Assembly: GCF_900167945.1 (NCBI RefSeq) | Contig: NZ_FUZA01000001.1 | Span: forward strand, 558,001 to 622,000 | Source: Dyadobacter psychrophilus | Lineage (GTDB): Bacteria; Bacteroidota; Bacteroidia; Cytophagales; Spirosomataceae | Direction: 5' to 3' | Length of the DNA: 64,000 nt | In this document: positions 17,874 through 28,117 of the stretch, in pieces | How positions within the stretch are numbered: the first letter of the stretch is position 1 | How the letters are laid out: the number at the start of each line of letters is the position of its first letter | Made by a program: the position numbers and the translations under genes | The notes under the pieces: model-generated | Databases searched by the model: none | Seen by the model: the letters and a program-made list of their open reading frames with translations, nothing else | Told to the model about the DNA's origin: nothing

Positions 17874-19298
17874 ATGAAATTGACATTTTGGGGAGCTGCG
17901 CAGCAGGTGACAGGTAGCATGTTTCTTTTAGAGACAGATGATTACCGAATTTTAATTGACTGCGGCTCTGACTTTGACTTAGACGAGATAGGTAGAAAAA
18001 CCAGATATGAGGAGCAAAAAAGTGTATTCCCATTTGATGCGAGTTTAATCAATACAGTCCTTTTAACACACGCTCACATTGACCACTCGGGCAACATTCC
18101 AAATTTGTATAAATATGGATTTGAGGGAAGGGTTGTTTGTACTGAACCCACATTAGCGCTCACTTCACTCCTTTTAAAAGACGCTGCCAATTTGCACCAG
18201 AAGCGCCTGAATGCGCGCATGAATGGTTCTGCTAAGAAGAGAAGCAAGAAAAAGCGGGAAGTTCCGATGGATTATTTCGTTGAAAAGAACGTAAATGAGG
18301 CGTTGGACAACTTTGTGCCGGTTGCTTTTGGCCAGCGCTACCGCATAGCGGATAATGTTACGATTGTTTTTTACGCGGCCGGACATTTGCTGGGAGCCGC
18401 TCATATTGTCCTGGAAGTTTATGAAGACGGACAGAAAAAGCGCATTTGCTTCTCGGGAGACATTGGCCGGAGCAACTATCCATTGCTGATTGATCCGCAG
18501 GAAATTCCTCAGGTTGACTATCTGATCTGTGAATCAACTTACGGAAACCGCCTGCATGAAGACCAGGGCTCTCCAGTGGAAGCGTTGGCTGACGTCATCA
18601 AAAGAACTTGCATTGACATTCCGGGCAGATTAATAATCCCTTCATTCAGTGTGGGACGCACGCAGGCGCTCCTTTATACATTGAACAAGATCTACATGGA
18701 TCATTCTTTTCCATATTTAAAAGTCTTTTCCGACAGTCCGCTGGCGCATAGCAGCACGAAAGTGTACCAGCGTCACGTGAGAATGCTCAACAAGGAAGCG
18801 CGGACTTTTCAGGATGACAATGATATGCTTTTTGATTTCGACAACCTTATTTATCTCGAAAGTTCAGATGCCAGCAAGGCCGTTTCCAATTACAACGAGC
18901 CCTGCATTATCATTTCATCGTCAGGCATGGTCCAGGGCGGCCGCGTGGAACAGCATGTGGAGGCCAACATTGGTAATCCTTATGCTACGATCCTGATGAT
19001 TGGCTATGCTTCCGAGGGCACGCTGGGATGGCGGCTTCTGAATGGGCAGGACACGATTTCAATTCGCGGAAAGCAGTTGCCGGTCTTGGCTAATATTGAA
19101 AAAATTGACGTATTTAGCGGCCACGGAGATCAGAACGATCTTTTGAAATTCATTAAAATACAAGATCCGGAAAAGCTCAAAGGCATTTTTCTGGTGCATG
19201 GAGAGCAGCAAAGCATGGCTGATTTTCAAAGTAAAATTCAAGAAAACGGCTATAAATCGGTAGAAATACCATTAAGGGGACGCACTTACGAACTTTAA
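17874..19298 (+). CDS. Metallo-beta-lactamase/beta-CASP family hydrolase (RNA-processing type)
   Basis: A 474-residue cytoplasmic protein. The metal motif His-x-His-x-Asp-His is at residues 66-71 ([10 protein letters not shown]), with later ligands in [10 protein letters not shown] and SGDIG. The beta-CASP domain follows (about 205-330), with its typical [10 protein letters not shown] segment, then [12 protein letters not shown] and a C-terminal [11 protein letters not shown]. This is the layout of bacterial homologues of CPSF73, thought to be RNA endo/exonucleases; the real substrate is not shown here. A TACTTTTG -7-like box is at 17842-17849. Confidence 0.9.
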   Translation: MKLTFWGAAQQVTGSMFLLETDDYRILIDCGSDFDLDEIGRKTRYEEQKSVFPFDASLINTVLLTHAHIDHSGNIPNLYKYGFEGRVVCTEPTLALTSLLLKDAANLHQKRLNARMNGSAKKRSKKKREVPMDYFVEKNVNEALDNFVPVAFGQRYRIADNVTIVFYAAGHLLGAAHIVLEVYEDGQKKRICFSGDIGRSNYPLLIDPQEIPQVDYLICESTYGNRLHEDQGSPVEALADVIKRTCIDIPGRLIIPSFSVGRTQALLYTLNKIYMDHSFPYLKVFSDSPLAHSSTKVYQRHVRMLNKEARTFQDDNDMLFDFDNLIYLESSDASKAVSNYNEPCIIISSSGMVQGGRVEQHVEANIGNPYATILMIGYASEGTLGWRLLNGQDTISIRGKQLPVLANIEKIDVFSGHGDQNDLLKFIKIQDPEKLKGIFLVHGEQQSMADFQSKIQENGYKSVEIPLRGRTYEL

Positions 19299-19332
19299 GC
19301 TGCCCCATTGCCAACCAAATAAGAACCTGAAT

Positions 19333-20286
19333 ATGAGAACATACCTGGATTTCGAAAAACCTATGGCCGAGCTCGAACGCAAGCTCGAAGAAATGAAAAC
19401 ACTGGCGCAAAATAATAATGTGGATTTTTCTGGCGCCATTTCCTTATTGGAAAACAATATAACAGATCTTCGAAAGGAAATATTTGAGAATCTTACGCGC
19501 TGGCAGCGTGTGCAGCTCTCGCGCCATCCGGACCGTCCATATACGCTTGACTATATTGAGCTGATCTGCGATGAGTTTATCGAATTGCACGGTGACCGCC
19601 AGGTTCGGGATGATCCGGCTATTATTGGCGGACTTGCCAATGTAGGTGGACAGTCTTTCATGCTTATAGGACAACAAAAAGGCCGCAACACGAAGCAAAG
19701 GCAGCACCGGAATTTTGGTATGCCTAATCCGGAAGGTTATCGCAAGGCATTGCGCCTGATGAAGCTGGCTGAAAAATTCAATAAACCCATTGTTACCCTC
19801 ATCGATACGCCGGGTGCATTTCCTGGAATGGAAGCAGAAGAACGCGGTCAGGGTGAGGCTATTGCACGCAACCTGAAAGAAATGTTCATGTTGAAAGTGC
19901 CGGTAATATGTATTGTGATCGGCGAAGGAGCTTCGGGCGGTGCGCTGGGAATTGCGATCGGCGACCGCGTTTTAATGCTGGAAAACACCTGGTATTCTGT
20001 GATTTCTCCTGAAAACTGTTCGGCGATCCTTTGGAGAAGCTGGGATTTCAAAGAGCAGGCAGCCGAAGCGATGAAAATTACCGCTAAGGATATGAAAAAG
20101 AATAACCTGATCGACGGCATTATTTCGGAACCGCTCGGCGGGGCTCATTTGGATCATAACTGGATGGCTGAGGAGCTAAAAAGGGTGATTCTGGAAAACA
20201 TCAATGAGCTGGCGGCGATCGAGCATCAGGACAGGATTGACCAGCGCATTGAGAAGTTCTGTGCAATGGGTGTAGTTGTTGAATAA
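19333..20286 (+). CDS. accA: Acetyl-CoA carboxylase carboxyltransferase subunit alpha
   Basis: A 317-residue subunit of the carboxyltransferase that makes malonyl-CoA for fatty acid synthesis, working with AccD. The start ([20 protein letters not shown]) and the coiled N-terminus are typical. The crotonase-fold core shows [36 protein letters not shown] and [13 protein letters not shown], which shape the oxyanion holes. Length is normal for the family. It lies 34 bp after the beta-CASP gene and 8 bp before a HAD phosphatase gene, so co-transcription is likely. Confidence 0.97.
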   Translation: MRTYLDFEKPMAELERKLEEMKTLAQNNNVDFSGAISLLENNITDLRKEIFENLTRWQRVQLSRHPDRPYTLDYIELICDEFIELHGDRQVRDDPAIIGGLANVGGQSFMLIGQQKGRNTKQRQHRNFGMPNPEGYRKALRLMKLAEKFNKPIVTLIDTPGAFPGMEAEERGQGEAIARNLKEMFMLKVPVICIVIGEGASGGALGIAIGDRVLMLENTWYSVISPENCSAILWRSWDFKEQAAEAMKITAKDMKKNNLIDGIISEPLGGAHLDHNWMAEELKRVILENINELAAIEHQDRIDQRIEKFCAMGVVVE

Positions 20287-20294
20287 CCGGAACG

Positions 20295-20930
20295 ATGAAG
20301 AATAGCAAAATAAAGAATATCATTTTTGACCTTGGCGACGTAATTCTGAATATTGATGTGCCAGTTGCGTCGAAGTCATTTGCGGAATTAAGCGGCAGGG
20401 AACAAGCAGAAATTCTTGAACTATTTAGTAAAAATGCGCTTTTCCGGCAATTTGAAACCGGTGAGCTGGATGAAGCCGGGTTTCGCAATTACGTCAGAAA
20501 AATCCTCGACTTCTCTGACCTTTCCGACGAAGCTATTGATACAGCCTGGAACAGCCTGCTGCTGGATCTTCCTCCCGAGCGCGTGGAGCTGCTTCAAAAT
20601 CTTGCCAAAAATTATCGTCTTTTTCTCCTCAGTAACACCAGTTCGATCCACATTACGCAAGTCAATAAAATCCTTGAAGCGTCAACGGGAATCGAAAAAC
20701 TGGAAGATCTTTTCGAAACCGTTTTCCTTTCTTATGAAATGGGCTTAATGAAGCCTGATCCACGGATTTATCAAAAAGTGTTGGAGCAGGCAGGCCTCAA
20801 AGCAGAGGAAACATTGTTTCTGGACGATAATCTGGCCAACATTGAAGCTGCGTCAAAATTGGGCATTGACACTATCCACGTCCAGAAACCTGTAACCATT
20901 TTGGAATATCTCAAAGACTATGCAGTCTAG
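20295..20930 (+). CDS. HAD-family phosphatase (YihX-like)
   Basis: A 211-residue haloacid-dehalogenase-superfamily hydrolase. Motif I is FDLGDVILN, where the first Asp is the nucleophile; motif II is LLSNTS; motif III includes the Lys of MKPDPRIY; motif IV is LFLDDNLANIEAA. A helical cap lies between motifs I and II. This is the YihX/epoxide-hydrolase-N subgroup, which removes phosphate from sugar phosphates such as glucose-1-phosphate; the actual substrate is not known. It starts 8 bp after accA and overlaps the next gene by 11 bp. Confidence 0.88.
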   Translation: MKNSKIKNIIFDLGDVILNIDVPVASKSFAELSGREQAEILELFSKNALFRQFETGELDEAGFRNYVRKILDFSDLSDEAIDTAWNSLLLDLPPERVELLQNLAKNYRLFLLSNTSSIHITQVNKILEASTGIEKLEDLFETVFLSYEMGLMKPDPRIYQKVLEQAGLKAEETLFLDDNLANIEAASKLGIDTIHVQKPVTILEYLKDYAV

Positions 20931-22122
20931 CACACGCACCTACATCATCCAGGCCGTTCTTTTTGTATTGACGATCATTACCACCACCATGGCTGGGGCG
21001 GAATGGATGTATGGCAACATTTTTTCTTTTGTATACGATTTCGCCTATCTGCTGATGGGCAAGGGTGCCGAGAAACCGGTCACCGATGAAACAGTCAAAT
21101 TATTAGGATGGCCTGAGTTTCAGCACGGTTTTCAATTCTCAATTCCTTTCCTGGCGATTTTGACCATTCATGAATTCGGGCATTATTTTGTCGCCAGGAT
21201 GCATCAGGTAAAGGTCACGCTTCCTTACTACATTCCTCTTTGGTTTGGTATTTCAAACAGCATAGGCACAATGGGCGCGTTTATTCGCATTAAATCCGTG
21301 GTCCGTTCGCGTTTGAAATTCTTTGATATCGGCATTGCGGGCCCGCTGGCAGGCTTTATTGCTGCCTTGGTTGTGCTTTGGTATGGCTTTACCCATTTGC
21401 CTCCGCCCGAATATATCTTTTCCATACATCCCGAATATGCTCGTTTTGGTTTGAGTTACCCGCAATTTGCGTATGAAAATGCGTCAGGTAACATCGCCTT
21501 GGGAGACAACATTCTTTTTTGGTTATTCAAAACTTACATTGCAGATCCGGCCAGATTGCCGCACGCTTACGAAATGATCCACTATCCATACATTTTCGCA
21601 GGATATCTGGCGCTTTTCTTCACATCGCTCAATCTTATTCCAATTGGCCAACTGGATGGCGGACACATTCTTTATGGCTTAATAGGCAAGAAAAGGTTTG
21701 ATATTGTAGCGCCAATCCTGTTCGGATTTTTCGCGTTTTATGCAGGTTTAGGGCTTTTCACCGCTGAGTCGTTTGCAACAGGAAATAATGCTGTTTTCTA
21801 CGAGCGCTTTTTCTATCTGGCGATCTACATTTATTTCCTCTATATCTGTTTCAAAAGGGCCAGTGACAGTCCGATGACGGGCTTAATGTTAAGTTTAATC
21901 GTTGTAGTAGGCCAATTCGCCGTTTCTTATATCCGCCCGGATTGGCAGGGTTCCACAGGATTTTTGCCATTTATATTTATTTTGGGACGCTTCCTGGGCA
22001 TCCGCCATCCTGAAACAGATGAAAACGAGCCACTCGACGCCCCCCGCATCATCCTCGGCATCTGCGCATTGATTATCTTTATCATTTCATTCAGCCCCAC
22101 ACCGTTTATCCTGATTGAGTAG
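20920..22122 (+). CDS. Site-2 protease family membrane zinc metalloprotease (M50)
   Basis: A 400-residue polytopic membrane protein. The zinc motif His-Glu-x-x-His is at residues 84-88 (HEFGH) within a helix, and the third ligand is in NLIPIGQLDGGHILYG, where the Asp coordinates zinc. There are about eight to ten hydrophobic segments. This is the intramembrane protease fold of site-2 proteases, but it lacks the PDZ domain of RseP, so it belongs to the plant EGY-like or FtsH-linked group. It overlaps the HAD gene by 11 bp. The cut substrate is unknown. Confidence 0.88.
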   Translation: MQSSTRTYIIQAVLFVLTIITTTMAGAEWMYGNIFSFVYDFAYLLMGKGAEKPVTDETVKLLGWPEFQHGFQFSIPFLAILTIHEFGHYFVARMHQVKVTLPYYIPLWFGISNSIGTMGAFIRIKSVVRSRLKFFDIGIAGPLAGFIAALVVLWYGFTHLPPPEYIFSIHPEYARFGLSYPQFAYENASGNIALGDNILFWLFKTYIADPARLPHAYEMIHYPYIFAGYLALFFTSLNLIPIGQLDGGHILYGLIGKKRFDIVAPILFGFFAFYAGLGLFTAESFATGNNAVFYERFFYLAIYIYFLYICFKRASDSPMTGLMLSLIVVVGQFAVSYIRPDWQGSTGFLPFIFILGRFLGIRHPETDENEPLDAPRIILGICALIIFIISFSPTPFILIE

Positions 22123-22186
22123 AGTTGCGTTGCTGATGAAGTAAGTTTGTGGTTCTTGTGAGGTGAATCAATAATCATTTTAAAAT

Positions 22187-23221
22187 GTGATGGAAGCAAA
22201 CAATAAACCATCAAAACAAACTTTATCAAGAAGGCATTTTATTACTGCTTGTGCTGGCCTGCCGTTTTTGACCGAGTTTTCTTTTGAAGAGCCATTTACC
22301 AATAGTGTTAATGGGAAAATTAATGTCTCCAATCTGGGCGTGACGCTTATTCATGAGCATGTTCTTGTTGATTTTATCGGGGGGGACAAGATTTCGGCGG
22401 ATAGGTGGAAACATGATGAAGTTATAGCAAAGGCGCTTCCCCATTTATCGGAGATCAAAAAGCGTGGCATTCAGAGTTTCGTGGAATGTACACCGGCGTA
22501 CATTGGCAGGGACGTTTTGTTGCTTCAAAAGTTATCAGAAAAATCCGGGTTAAATATCTTGACGAATACAGGCTACTATGGTGCCTCGGATAACAAATAT
22601 TTACCTGCATTCGCATTCAAAGAAACCGCAGAACAGCTAGCCAACCGCTGGATTGCTGAATTTGAAAATGGCATTGAGGGAACAAGAATTAAGCCGGGCT
22701 TCATTAAAACAGGTGTCAATAGCGGACCACTTTCTGAAATCCATCAAAAACTCATTAAAGCAGCGGCACTTACCCATTTAAAAACAGGCCTTACAATTTG
22801 TTCACACACCGGACCCGCAACTCCGGCCCAAGAGGAACTTGACATTTTGCTAAAATCTGGCGTTAGTGCTACTGCATTCGTTTGGGTACATGCCAGCGGA
22901 AGCAATGATGATTTTCAAAGTATCGGGAAAAGTGGTTGCTGGATCAGCCTGGACGGTGTTAATGAAGACAATGTTGAAAAAAGCGCCGAACTAATTTCAT
23001 TTCTGAAACAACAAGGTTTCATCAAACAAATACTCGTTTCTCATGATGCAGGCTGGTATCGCCCCGGCGAACCAAACGGTGGCGATTTCCGAGGCTACAC
23101 CACAATCTCAGACAAGCTGCTGCCCTTGCTGAAAACGAAAGGTTTCACAGACGCAGATATCCGGCAAATGATGGTCGGCAATCCAGCAAACGCGTTCGCA
23201 ATCCGGGTTCGCAAGGTTTGA
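22187..23221 (+). CDS. Phosphotriesterase-family amidohydrolase with Tat-like signal
   Basis: A 344-residue TIM-barrel metal hydrolase (a second ATG at 22190 is equally possible). The N-terminus has twin arginines and a hydrophobic stretch (SRRHFITACAGLPFL), a Tat-type export signal. Metal and active-site residues of the phosphotriesterase/lactonase family are visible: HEH in LIHEHVLVD, the bridging Lys in GFIKTG, His in ICSHTG, and His/Asp in VSHDAGW. Members cleave lactones, phosphotriesters or related esters; the natural substrate here is open. It converges on the next gene with a 7-bp gap. Confidence 0.85.
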   Translation: MMEANNKPSKQTLSRRHFITACAGLPFLTEFSFEEPFTNSVNGKINVSNLGVTLIHEHVLVDFIGGDKISADRWKHDEVIAKALPHLSEIKKRGIQSFVECTPAYIGRDVLLLQKLSEKSGLNILTNTGYYGASDNKYLPAFAFKETAEQLANRWIAEFENGIEGTRIKPGFIKTGVNSGPLSEIHQKLIKAAALTHLKTGLTICSHTGPATPAQEELDILLKSGVSATAFVWVHASGSNDDFQSIGKSGCWISLDGVNEDNVEKSAELISFLKQQGFIKQILVSHDAGWYRPGEPNGGDFRGYTTISDKLLPLLKTKGFTDADIRQMMVGNPANAFAIRVRKV

Positions 23222-23228
23222 TTGTGTG

Positions 23229-24047
23229 TTAGCTATTTAACTTATCTTTTATTAAATTCCAATCGTGGCCAATCAGGCTTTCCATGTAAATTTGCCCTTT
23301 TTCATCATTTCTTCTCACATACTTTCTGGCTTTACGAAGCAGAAACGGCTCCCTTACAACCGGCACATAGAATGGATCAGAATCCAGCTTTCTTTTAGTT
23401 AACAGATGTGTTGTCCTCCTATTAGTATAAAGATTTCTACCGAAATACAGGGCTAGATATTTTAAAGATTCCAGGCTGTAAAAAGATATGTGCTGCCCTG
23501 TCTCAGCAGATAAATAGTACCAATTTTTGAAGGATTCCAGATCATCAGGAAGAAGCTCAGTCGTGAAGAGCACGTTATCGGACAATTGAAGAATCTCACC
23601 TATTTCTTCGAGTGGATTGGCCAGGTGCTCAAACACCTCAAATGCGGTTACCAGCTCGAAATAAGTTCCCGTGGAAAACTGCTTCAAATCAAAATATTCC
23701 GCAAACAGGTTTTGGCAAAACTTGTCTGTATTGTAAAACTTGAAGCCTTTGTCTCGCATAATGCGCGTGAACAGCCCATATCCACCAGCATAATCTAGGA
23801 AATTCTGTTTGTAATTGAAAAATTTGATAAGAATCTTCTCTGTTTGAGTTGCAAGGTTAACATTCCTATTCACAAGGCCTACGTCAAGCTTTGTTATAGC
23901 CGATTCGTAAGCTTCCGAAAGCCAGAAGGGATTCTCAGTTTGGATAAAACCTGTTTCCTTACATTTAAAATATTTGACATCATACTTTTGGAGAAGTTTA
24001 GTTGCAAATAAAAATTCAGTTTCTCCGCCTGTTATCTTACTTCTCAT
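23229..24047 (-). CDS. SAM-dependent methyltransferase (class I)
   Basis: About 272 residues from the ATG at 24047; the frame is open to 24092, but MRSKITGGETEFLF aligns best with the usual opening of this family. The SAM site is FLDYAGGYGLFTRIM, followed by an acidic strand end (YNTDKF) and the FEVFEHLANP segment. Related proteins start with a Cys-rich zinc ribbon; here those Cys are mostly replaced (RSKITGG, KCKETGF), so the zinc site is lost. A sugar or lipid-linked target is possible but not shown. It is A/T-rich compared with its neighbours. Confidence 0.78.
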   Translation of the reverse strand: MRSKITGGETEFLFATKLLQKYDVKYFKCKETGFIQTENPFWLSEAYESAITKLDVGLVNRNVNLATQTEKILIKFFNYKQNFLDYAGGYGLFTRIMRDKGFKFYNTDKFCQNLFAEYFDLKQFSTGTYFELVTAFEVFEHLANPLEEIGEILQLSDNVLFTTELLPDDLESFKNWYYLSAETGQHISFYSLESLKYLALYFGRNLYTNRRTTHLLTKRKLDSDPFYVPVVREPFLLRKARKYVRRNDEKGQIYMESLIGHDWNLIKDKLNS

Positions 24048-24161
24048 GATCCGCGTGCGCTTGCTGTTTGTGATCAAGAAACACATTTGCAATTACAAAT
24101 TCAGTTTCGTTTATCAGAAGTCAGATATCAATTATTCTTCGGTAAAAAGCCTACCAATCCC

Positions 24162-25452
24162 CTACATTTCAATCCGAAAAACTGTCCAGCCGTCTGCGTT
24201 GGTTTGCAAGGAAAATGTGAAGCCGTGGTTGATCAGGATTTCGCGGGTTAATGTCAGGCCGATGCCTTGCCCGTCGTGTTTGGTACTGAAAAATGGGTTG
24301 AATAGTTGGGCTCCAACTTCGGCTTCGATGGGATTGCCGTTATTCCTGATTGTAAGATCGCTTTGTGAAATTTCGATCCTGATCTCGTTGCCCTGTTTGC
24401 ATGCTTCGATGGCATTTTTAACAACATTGACAAGCACATGTTCCATTTGACCGATATCCAGGTTTTTGAACACCACTTCCTCTGGTAGGAATGTCTGGAT
24501 GGAAACCCCATGGCTGGCGGCGGCTGGCTCCATGAAAACGGCAATATCCCTTATAAATTTGTTCAGATCCGTGCGAAGGGGCACCGGCGCTGGCAGCCGA
24601 ACCACATCTGCAAAATTTCGCATGAATTTTGTCAGCCGCTGATTGCGTTCCGAGGCAATTACCAGAGCTTCCCTGAGATCCTGATAGGAATCGTCCGAAA
24701 GAATAGTTGTTGTTGTCTGCAAAATAGAGTCCGTGGCGCCTAATGTATTGTTGACCTCGTGCGCCATCATGCGGATCACCTTTCCATAAGCATTTTTTTC
24801 TGATTCAAGCAGTTCATTCGTAAGCTCTTCGATCATCAGGAATGAACGCCGAAAACCCTGATCCATAAAATGCGACCGCTGCACTTTGAAAGTAACCACG
24901 CCATTGGTCTTCACAATTTTCGACTCACCATCCTGAATACCTGCGAGTTCGATCAGCAATGCATTGTTTGTTTCCTCTAACAAAAGCCCTTTTAAACCCG
25001 CTGCTTCATCTTTGAAATATTCCTCTGCTTTCACATTAAAGGAACTGATTCTCTCATCAAAATCAAGGATAATAATGGAAATCGGTGACGCCGCAATGAG
25101 TTTTTCAAGAAAAAAATGCTGCTCGTGCAAGCGTGTGCGCTCCTCGCGAAGCTGGTCTATCATTAGATTGTAAACTTCAATTAATGTGTCGACCTCACCC
25201 TTGCCGGTCGGGACGAATTTTATGGAAAAATCTTTGTCCTTAATGGCCTCGATCCCGGATTTCACAAATTGGATAGGTTGCATAAAATTTCGGTAAATCT
25301 GAATGGAAACGATCGCAGAAAGCAGCAAAAACACCTCAGAACCCAATGAAAAGCACTTTATCCTGATACAGAATTTTGTAAACCAAGAAGACCAGAACAA
25401 TGTGCAATGCCAAAATATAAAGGATGTATTTGGCCTTTGTTGATAATCTCAT
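24162..25452 (-). pseudogene. Sensor histidine kinase, frameshifted near the N-terminus
   Basis: The start at 25452 overlaps the regulator's stop by ATGA and encodes a first transmembrane helix (MRLSTKAKYILYILALHIVL) but hits a stop about 38 codons in. The remaining kinase continues in another frame, beginning with a second helix (EVFLLLSAIVSI). Removing one base in the GGG run (25342-25344, written CCC on the plus strand) joins the two frames cleanly as VLFIGSEVFLL. Downstream are a HAMP-like linker, PAS-like region, H-box (MMAHEVNNTLGA), N-box and GQGIGLTLTREI. It is an NtrB/NtrY-like partner of the adjacent sigma-54 activator. It may be a true mutation, a phase-variable tract or a sequence error. 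Confidence 0.75.
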
Positions 25453-26822
25453 GCGTCCTCCGATTCGTAGGAAATACCATATTTTTCAAGCCGGCGGTAA
25501 AGTGCAAACCGGGTAATCCCTAGCGATCGGGCCACTTTACTGACCTTATTCTGATGAAACTGCATGGCTTTTGCGATCATTTGGTATTCCATTTCCTCCA
25601 AAGTGATCGCGCCTACTTCCGGAAGATTTTTTTGGGCAGATGGCTGCGCACCTCCGCTCAGATTTCGTTGCAGATCTGCAATATCAAGCGTTTCCGAGCT
25701 GGAAAGTAATACCGTGCGCTCGACCAGGTTTTTTAACTGACGGATATTTCCCTGCAACTGCAATGTTTTCAGCCATTTCATTGCGGCCGGGCTAAGCCGT
25801 AAATTGGGGCGTTGGTAGATGATTTTTAGATTGTTAACAAAAAATTCGGAAAGCAATGGAATGTCGTCCGGCCGTTCCCGAAGCGCCGGCAGTTTAACTG
25901 TTATGAGGTTGATACGGTAATAAAGATCTTCTCTGAATGTTCCCTGGGCGACCATTTCTTCCAAATTCCGGTTTGTGGCGCAAATCACACGCACATCAAC
26001 CGTACGGCTCTTACTACTTCCTAATGGCTCAAAAGTCCGCTCCTGCAGCACACGCAGCAATTTCACCTGGCTCGATAAGTCTAACTCCCCTATTTCATCC
26101 AAAAAAATAGAACCCTTATGCGCCATTTCGAAGCGGCCTACCCTATCCGTTTTGGCATCTGTAAAAGCACCGCGAACGTGCCCAAAGAGCTCGCTTTCAA
26201 ACAATGTTGAAGAAATCCCACCAAGATTTACCTTTACAAACGGCCTGGATTTTCTTTTGCTATTCATATGAATCGCCTCAGCAATGAGCTCTTTCCCCGT
26301 GCCGCTTTCACCCGTAATGAGCACCGCCGCATCGGTGGAAGCAACCCTGCCGACGGTTTCCAGGATTTCCAGCAGTTTAGGATCCTGTCCTACAATGTTT
26401 TGGAAATGATACTGCTGTTCAAGCTTTTTCCTGCTGCCGGAAAGCGGCAATGTCTGTGACAGATTTAGAATTGTCCTGACCGATTGCAGCACATGATCGT
26501 TTTGCCAGGGCTTCGTAATAAAATCAATGGCACCCTCTTTCATTCCCCTCACTGCCAGGTCGATAGTCCCCCAGCCCGTGATCAGGATCACCGGAATGGC
26601 CGGATAACGCTTCTTGATCTGCTGCAAAAGCTGCATTCCCTCCTTTCCCGAAGTTTCGATAGAGAAATTCAGATCCAGCAGGATCAGCTCCGGCGTTACC
26701 GATTTTAAAATATCAAAAGTTTCATCAGGCGAACCCACACCTCTCACCTCAAATCCCTCTTTTTTTAACAGCAGGATCAAAGAAGTACGAATCGCTAAAT
26801 CGTCGTCAACTATCAGTAGCAT
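25449..26822 (-). CDS. Sigma-54-dependent response regulator (NtrC/AtoC family)
   Basis: A 457-residue activator. It has a receiver domain (residues 1-120; acidic pair VDDD, phosphoacceptor in LILLDLNFS), an AAA+ domain (about 140-375) with Walker A GESGTGKE and Walker B IFLDEIGEL, and a C-terminal Fis-type helix-turn-helix (NKVSKVARSLGITRFALYRRLEKY). The sigma-54 contact loop reads GAFTDA rather than the classic GAFTGA. It lies 74 bp after the exporter permease and overlaps its kinase by 4 bp, so it probably turns on this same export operon through sigma-54. Confidence 0.93.
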   Translation of the reverse strand: MLLIVDDDLAIRTSLILLLKKEGFEVRGVGSPDETFDILKSVTPELILLDLNFSIETSGKEGMQLLQQIKKRYPAIPVILITGWGTIDLAVRGMKEGAIDFITKPWQNDHVLQSVRTILNLSQTLPLSGSRKKLEQQYHFQNIVGQDPKLLEILETVGRVASTDAAVLITGESGTGKELIAEAIHMNSKRKSRPFVKVNLGGISSTLFESELFGHVRGAFTDAKTDRVGRFEMAHKGSIFLDEIGELDLSSQVKLLRVLQERTFEPLGSSKSRTVDVRVICATNRNLEEMVAQGTFREDLYYRINLITVKLPALRERPDDIPLLSEFFVNNLKIIYQRPNLRLSPAAMKWLKTLQLQGNIRQLKNLVERTVLLSSSETLDIADLQRNLSGGAQPSAQKNLPEVGAITLEEMEYQMIAKAMQFHQNKVSKVARSLGITRFALYRRLEKYGISYESEDA

Positions 26823-26896
26823 TTCAGGAGGCGTTCAATCAATCATTCATTACACAAACATCCGCTCATCGCATCGGCGACCTAAACTTGTTTCAC

Positions 26897-28063
26897 CTAC
26901 TCCTCGTGCAACGCCAACGCCGGATGAATCCTGGACGCTTGTTTGCTCGGGAGCCACGCGCAGAGCGTAACGATCATGTAAATTACGGCAATGGATGCGA
27001 AAATTGAAGTGATGTAAATTTCACTATCCAGATCAAACACATTCATCAGCGGAAACTGAATGGCAAAAAGCAACCCGATAATCAGACTAAAGGTCGCTAT
27101 CACCCATATTTCTCCTAGAAACTGAATGATAACCTTGCCCTCCGTTGCCCCCATTGCCCGACGAAGTCCGATCTCATTTTTTCTGCGCGAAATATTGAGA
27201 TTGAGGATTCCGAATAAGCCCAGCGCAACATTGGTTAGCAAAAACGCGCTTACAATGAGAAATATAATTACCGGAACAAGTGTCAGATTATGCCGGTTGT
27301 GACGTGATTCCTTCAAATAACTAACTTCAATTCCCCAACCGGGAAGCATCACTGCCATGTCTTTAACCAGTTGTGCCTCAAAATTCGCATCGGTGCCACG
27401 TTTTGTCTTAATGAGGACATTGGAATTCCAGCTATCATCCTTGGCAATCATTTCAAACAGCGCCGGACTGTCCGACATGAACTCTCCTTTGGCTTTAAAA
27501 CTCTCCACAACGCCCACAACCTTATAAGAGCGCTTATCGTCAACTTTAATGATCTTATTCAATGAGGTCTCATTTAAAAACAGCTTTTCTTCCGTCTTTT
27601 TATTAATGACGATGGGAATGAATTTTGCAACCCTGTCACCCTCCCTATACCAACGCCCTTTCAACAATGGCAGGTCGAGCACCTTGTTAAAATCCTGATC
27701 TGTTGCGTAAAAATCTGCTCCGACGGATACTTTATTATAAGTGATCGAGCTGCTCACCTGGTTTGCCGAAAATGGCGCGTTGCTGCTCATTCTTGAGGCC
27801 GTTTCGACTTCTTTATAAGACCTGATCCGCTGCATTACATTCGTTAATTTCCGGGACACATCCACTGTATCCTGGTTGCTGGCCAGATCCAGGTTCCAGA
27901 CCTGTTCATATTCAAAACCAATAGGTTGCAGAAAATTCCTAACATTGAAAACAATTAATGACAGCACTCCGAAAAGCACCAGAAAAGACGCGAGAATTTC
28001 GATAATAAGCAGGGAATGCGTCCCCTTTTTATTCCAGATGAGTTTGAAAAGGTGTTGAAGCAT
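26897..28063 (-). CDS. FtsX/MacB-type ABC transporter permease
   Basis: A 388-residue membrane protein with the MacB/FtsX layout: one N-terminal helix (LLIIEILASFLVLFGVLSLIVF), a periplasmic MacB-PCD domain of about 200 residues, and three C-terminal helices. The segment RRKNEIGLRRAMGAT before the second helix is the typical coupling motif. It follows another such permease after 54 bp. The two likely form a heterodimer driven by the ATPase at 29384-30046. Such pumps act as mechanical extruders of periplasmic substrates with TolC. Confidence 0.88.
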   Translation of the reverse strand: MLQHLFKLIWNKKGTHSLLIIEILASFLVLFGVLSLIVFNVRNFLQPIGFEYEQVWNLDLASNQDTVDVSRKLTNVMQRIRSYKEVETASRMSSNAPFSANQVSSSITYNKVSVGADFYATDQDFNKVLDLPLLKGRWYREGDRVAKFIPIVINKKTEEKLFLNETSLNKIIKVDDKRSYKVVGVVESFKAKGEFMSDSPALFEMIAKDDSWNSNVLIKTKRGTDANFEAQLVKDMAVMLPGWGIEVSYLKESRHNRHNLTLVPVIIFLIVSAFLLTNVALGLFGILNLNISRRKNEIGLRRAMGATEGKVIIQFLGEIWVIATFSLIIGLLFAIQFPLMNVFDLDSEIYITSIFASIAVIYMIVTLCAWLPSKQASRIHPALALHEE

Positions 28064-28117
28064 GATGTTTAATTTTGAATGAGCGGGCGCAGCAGCGCTA
28101 TATGACTGAATGGAGAA

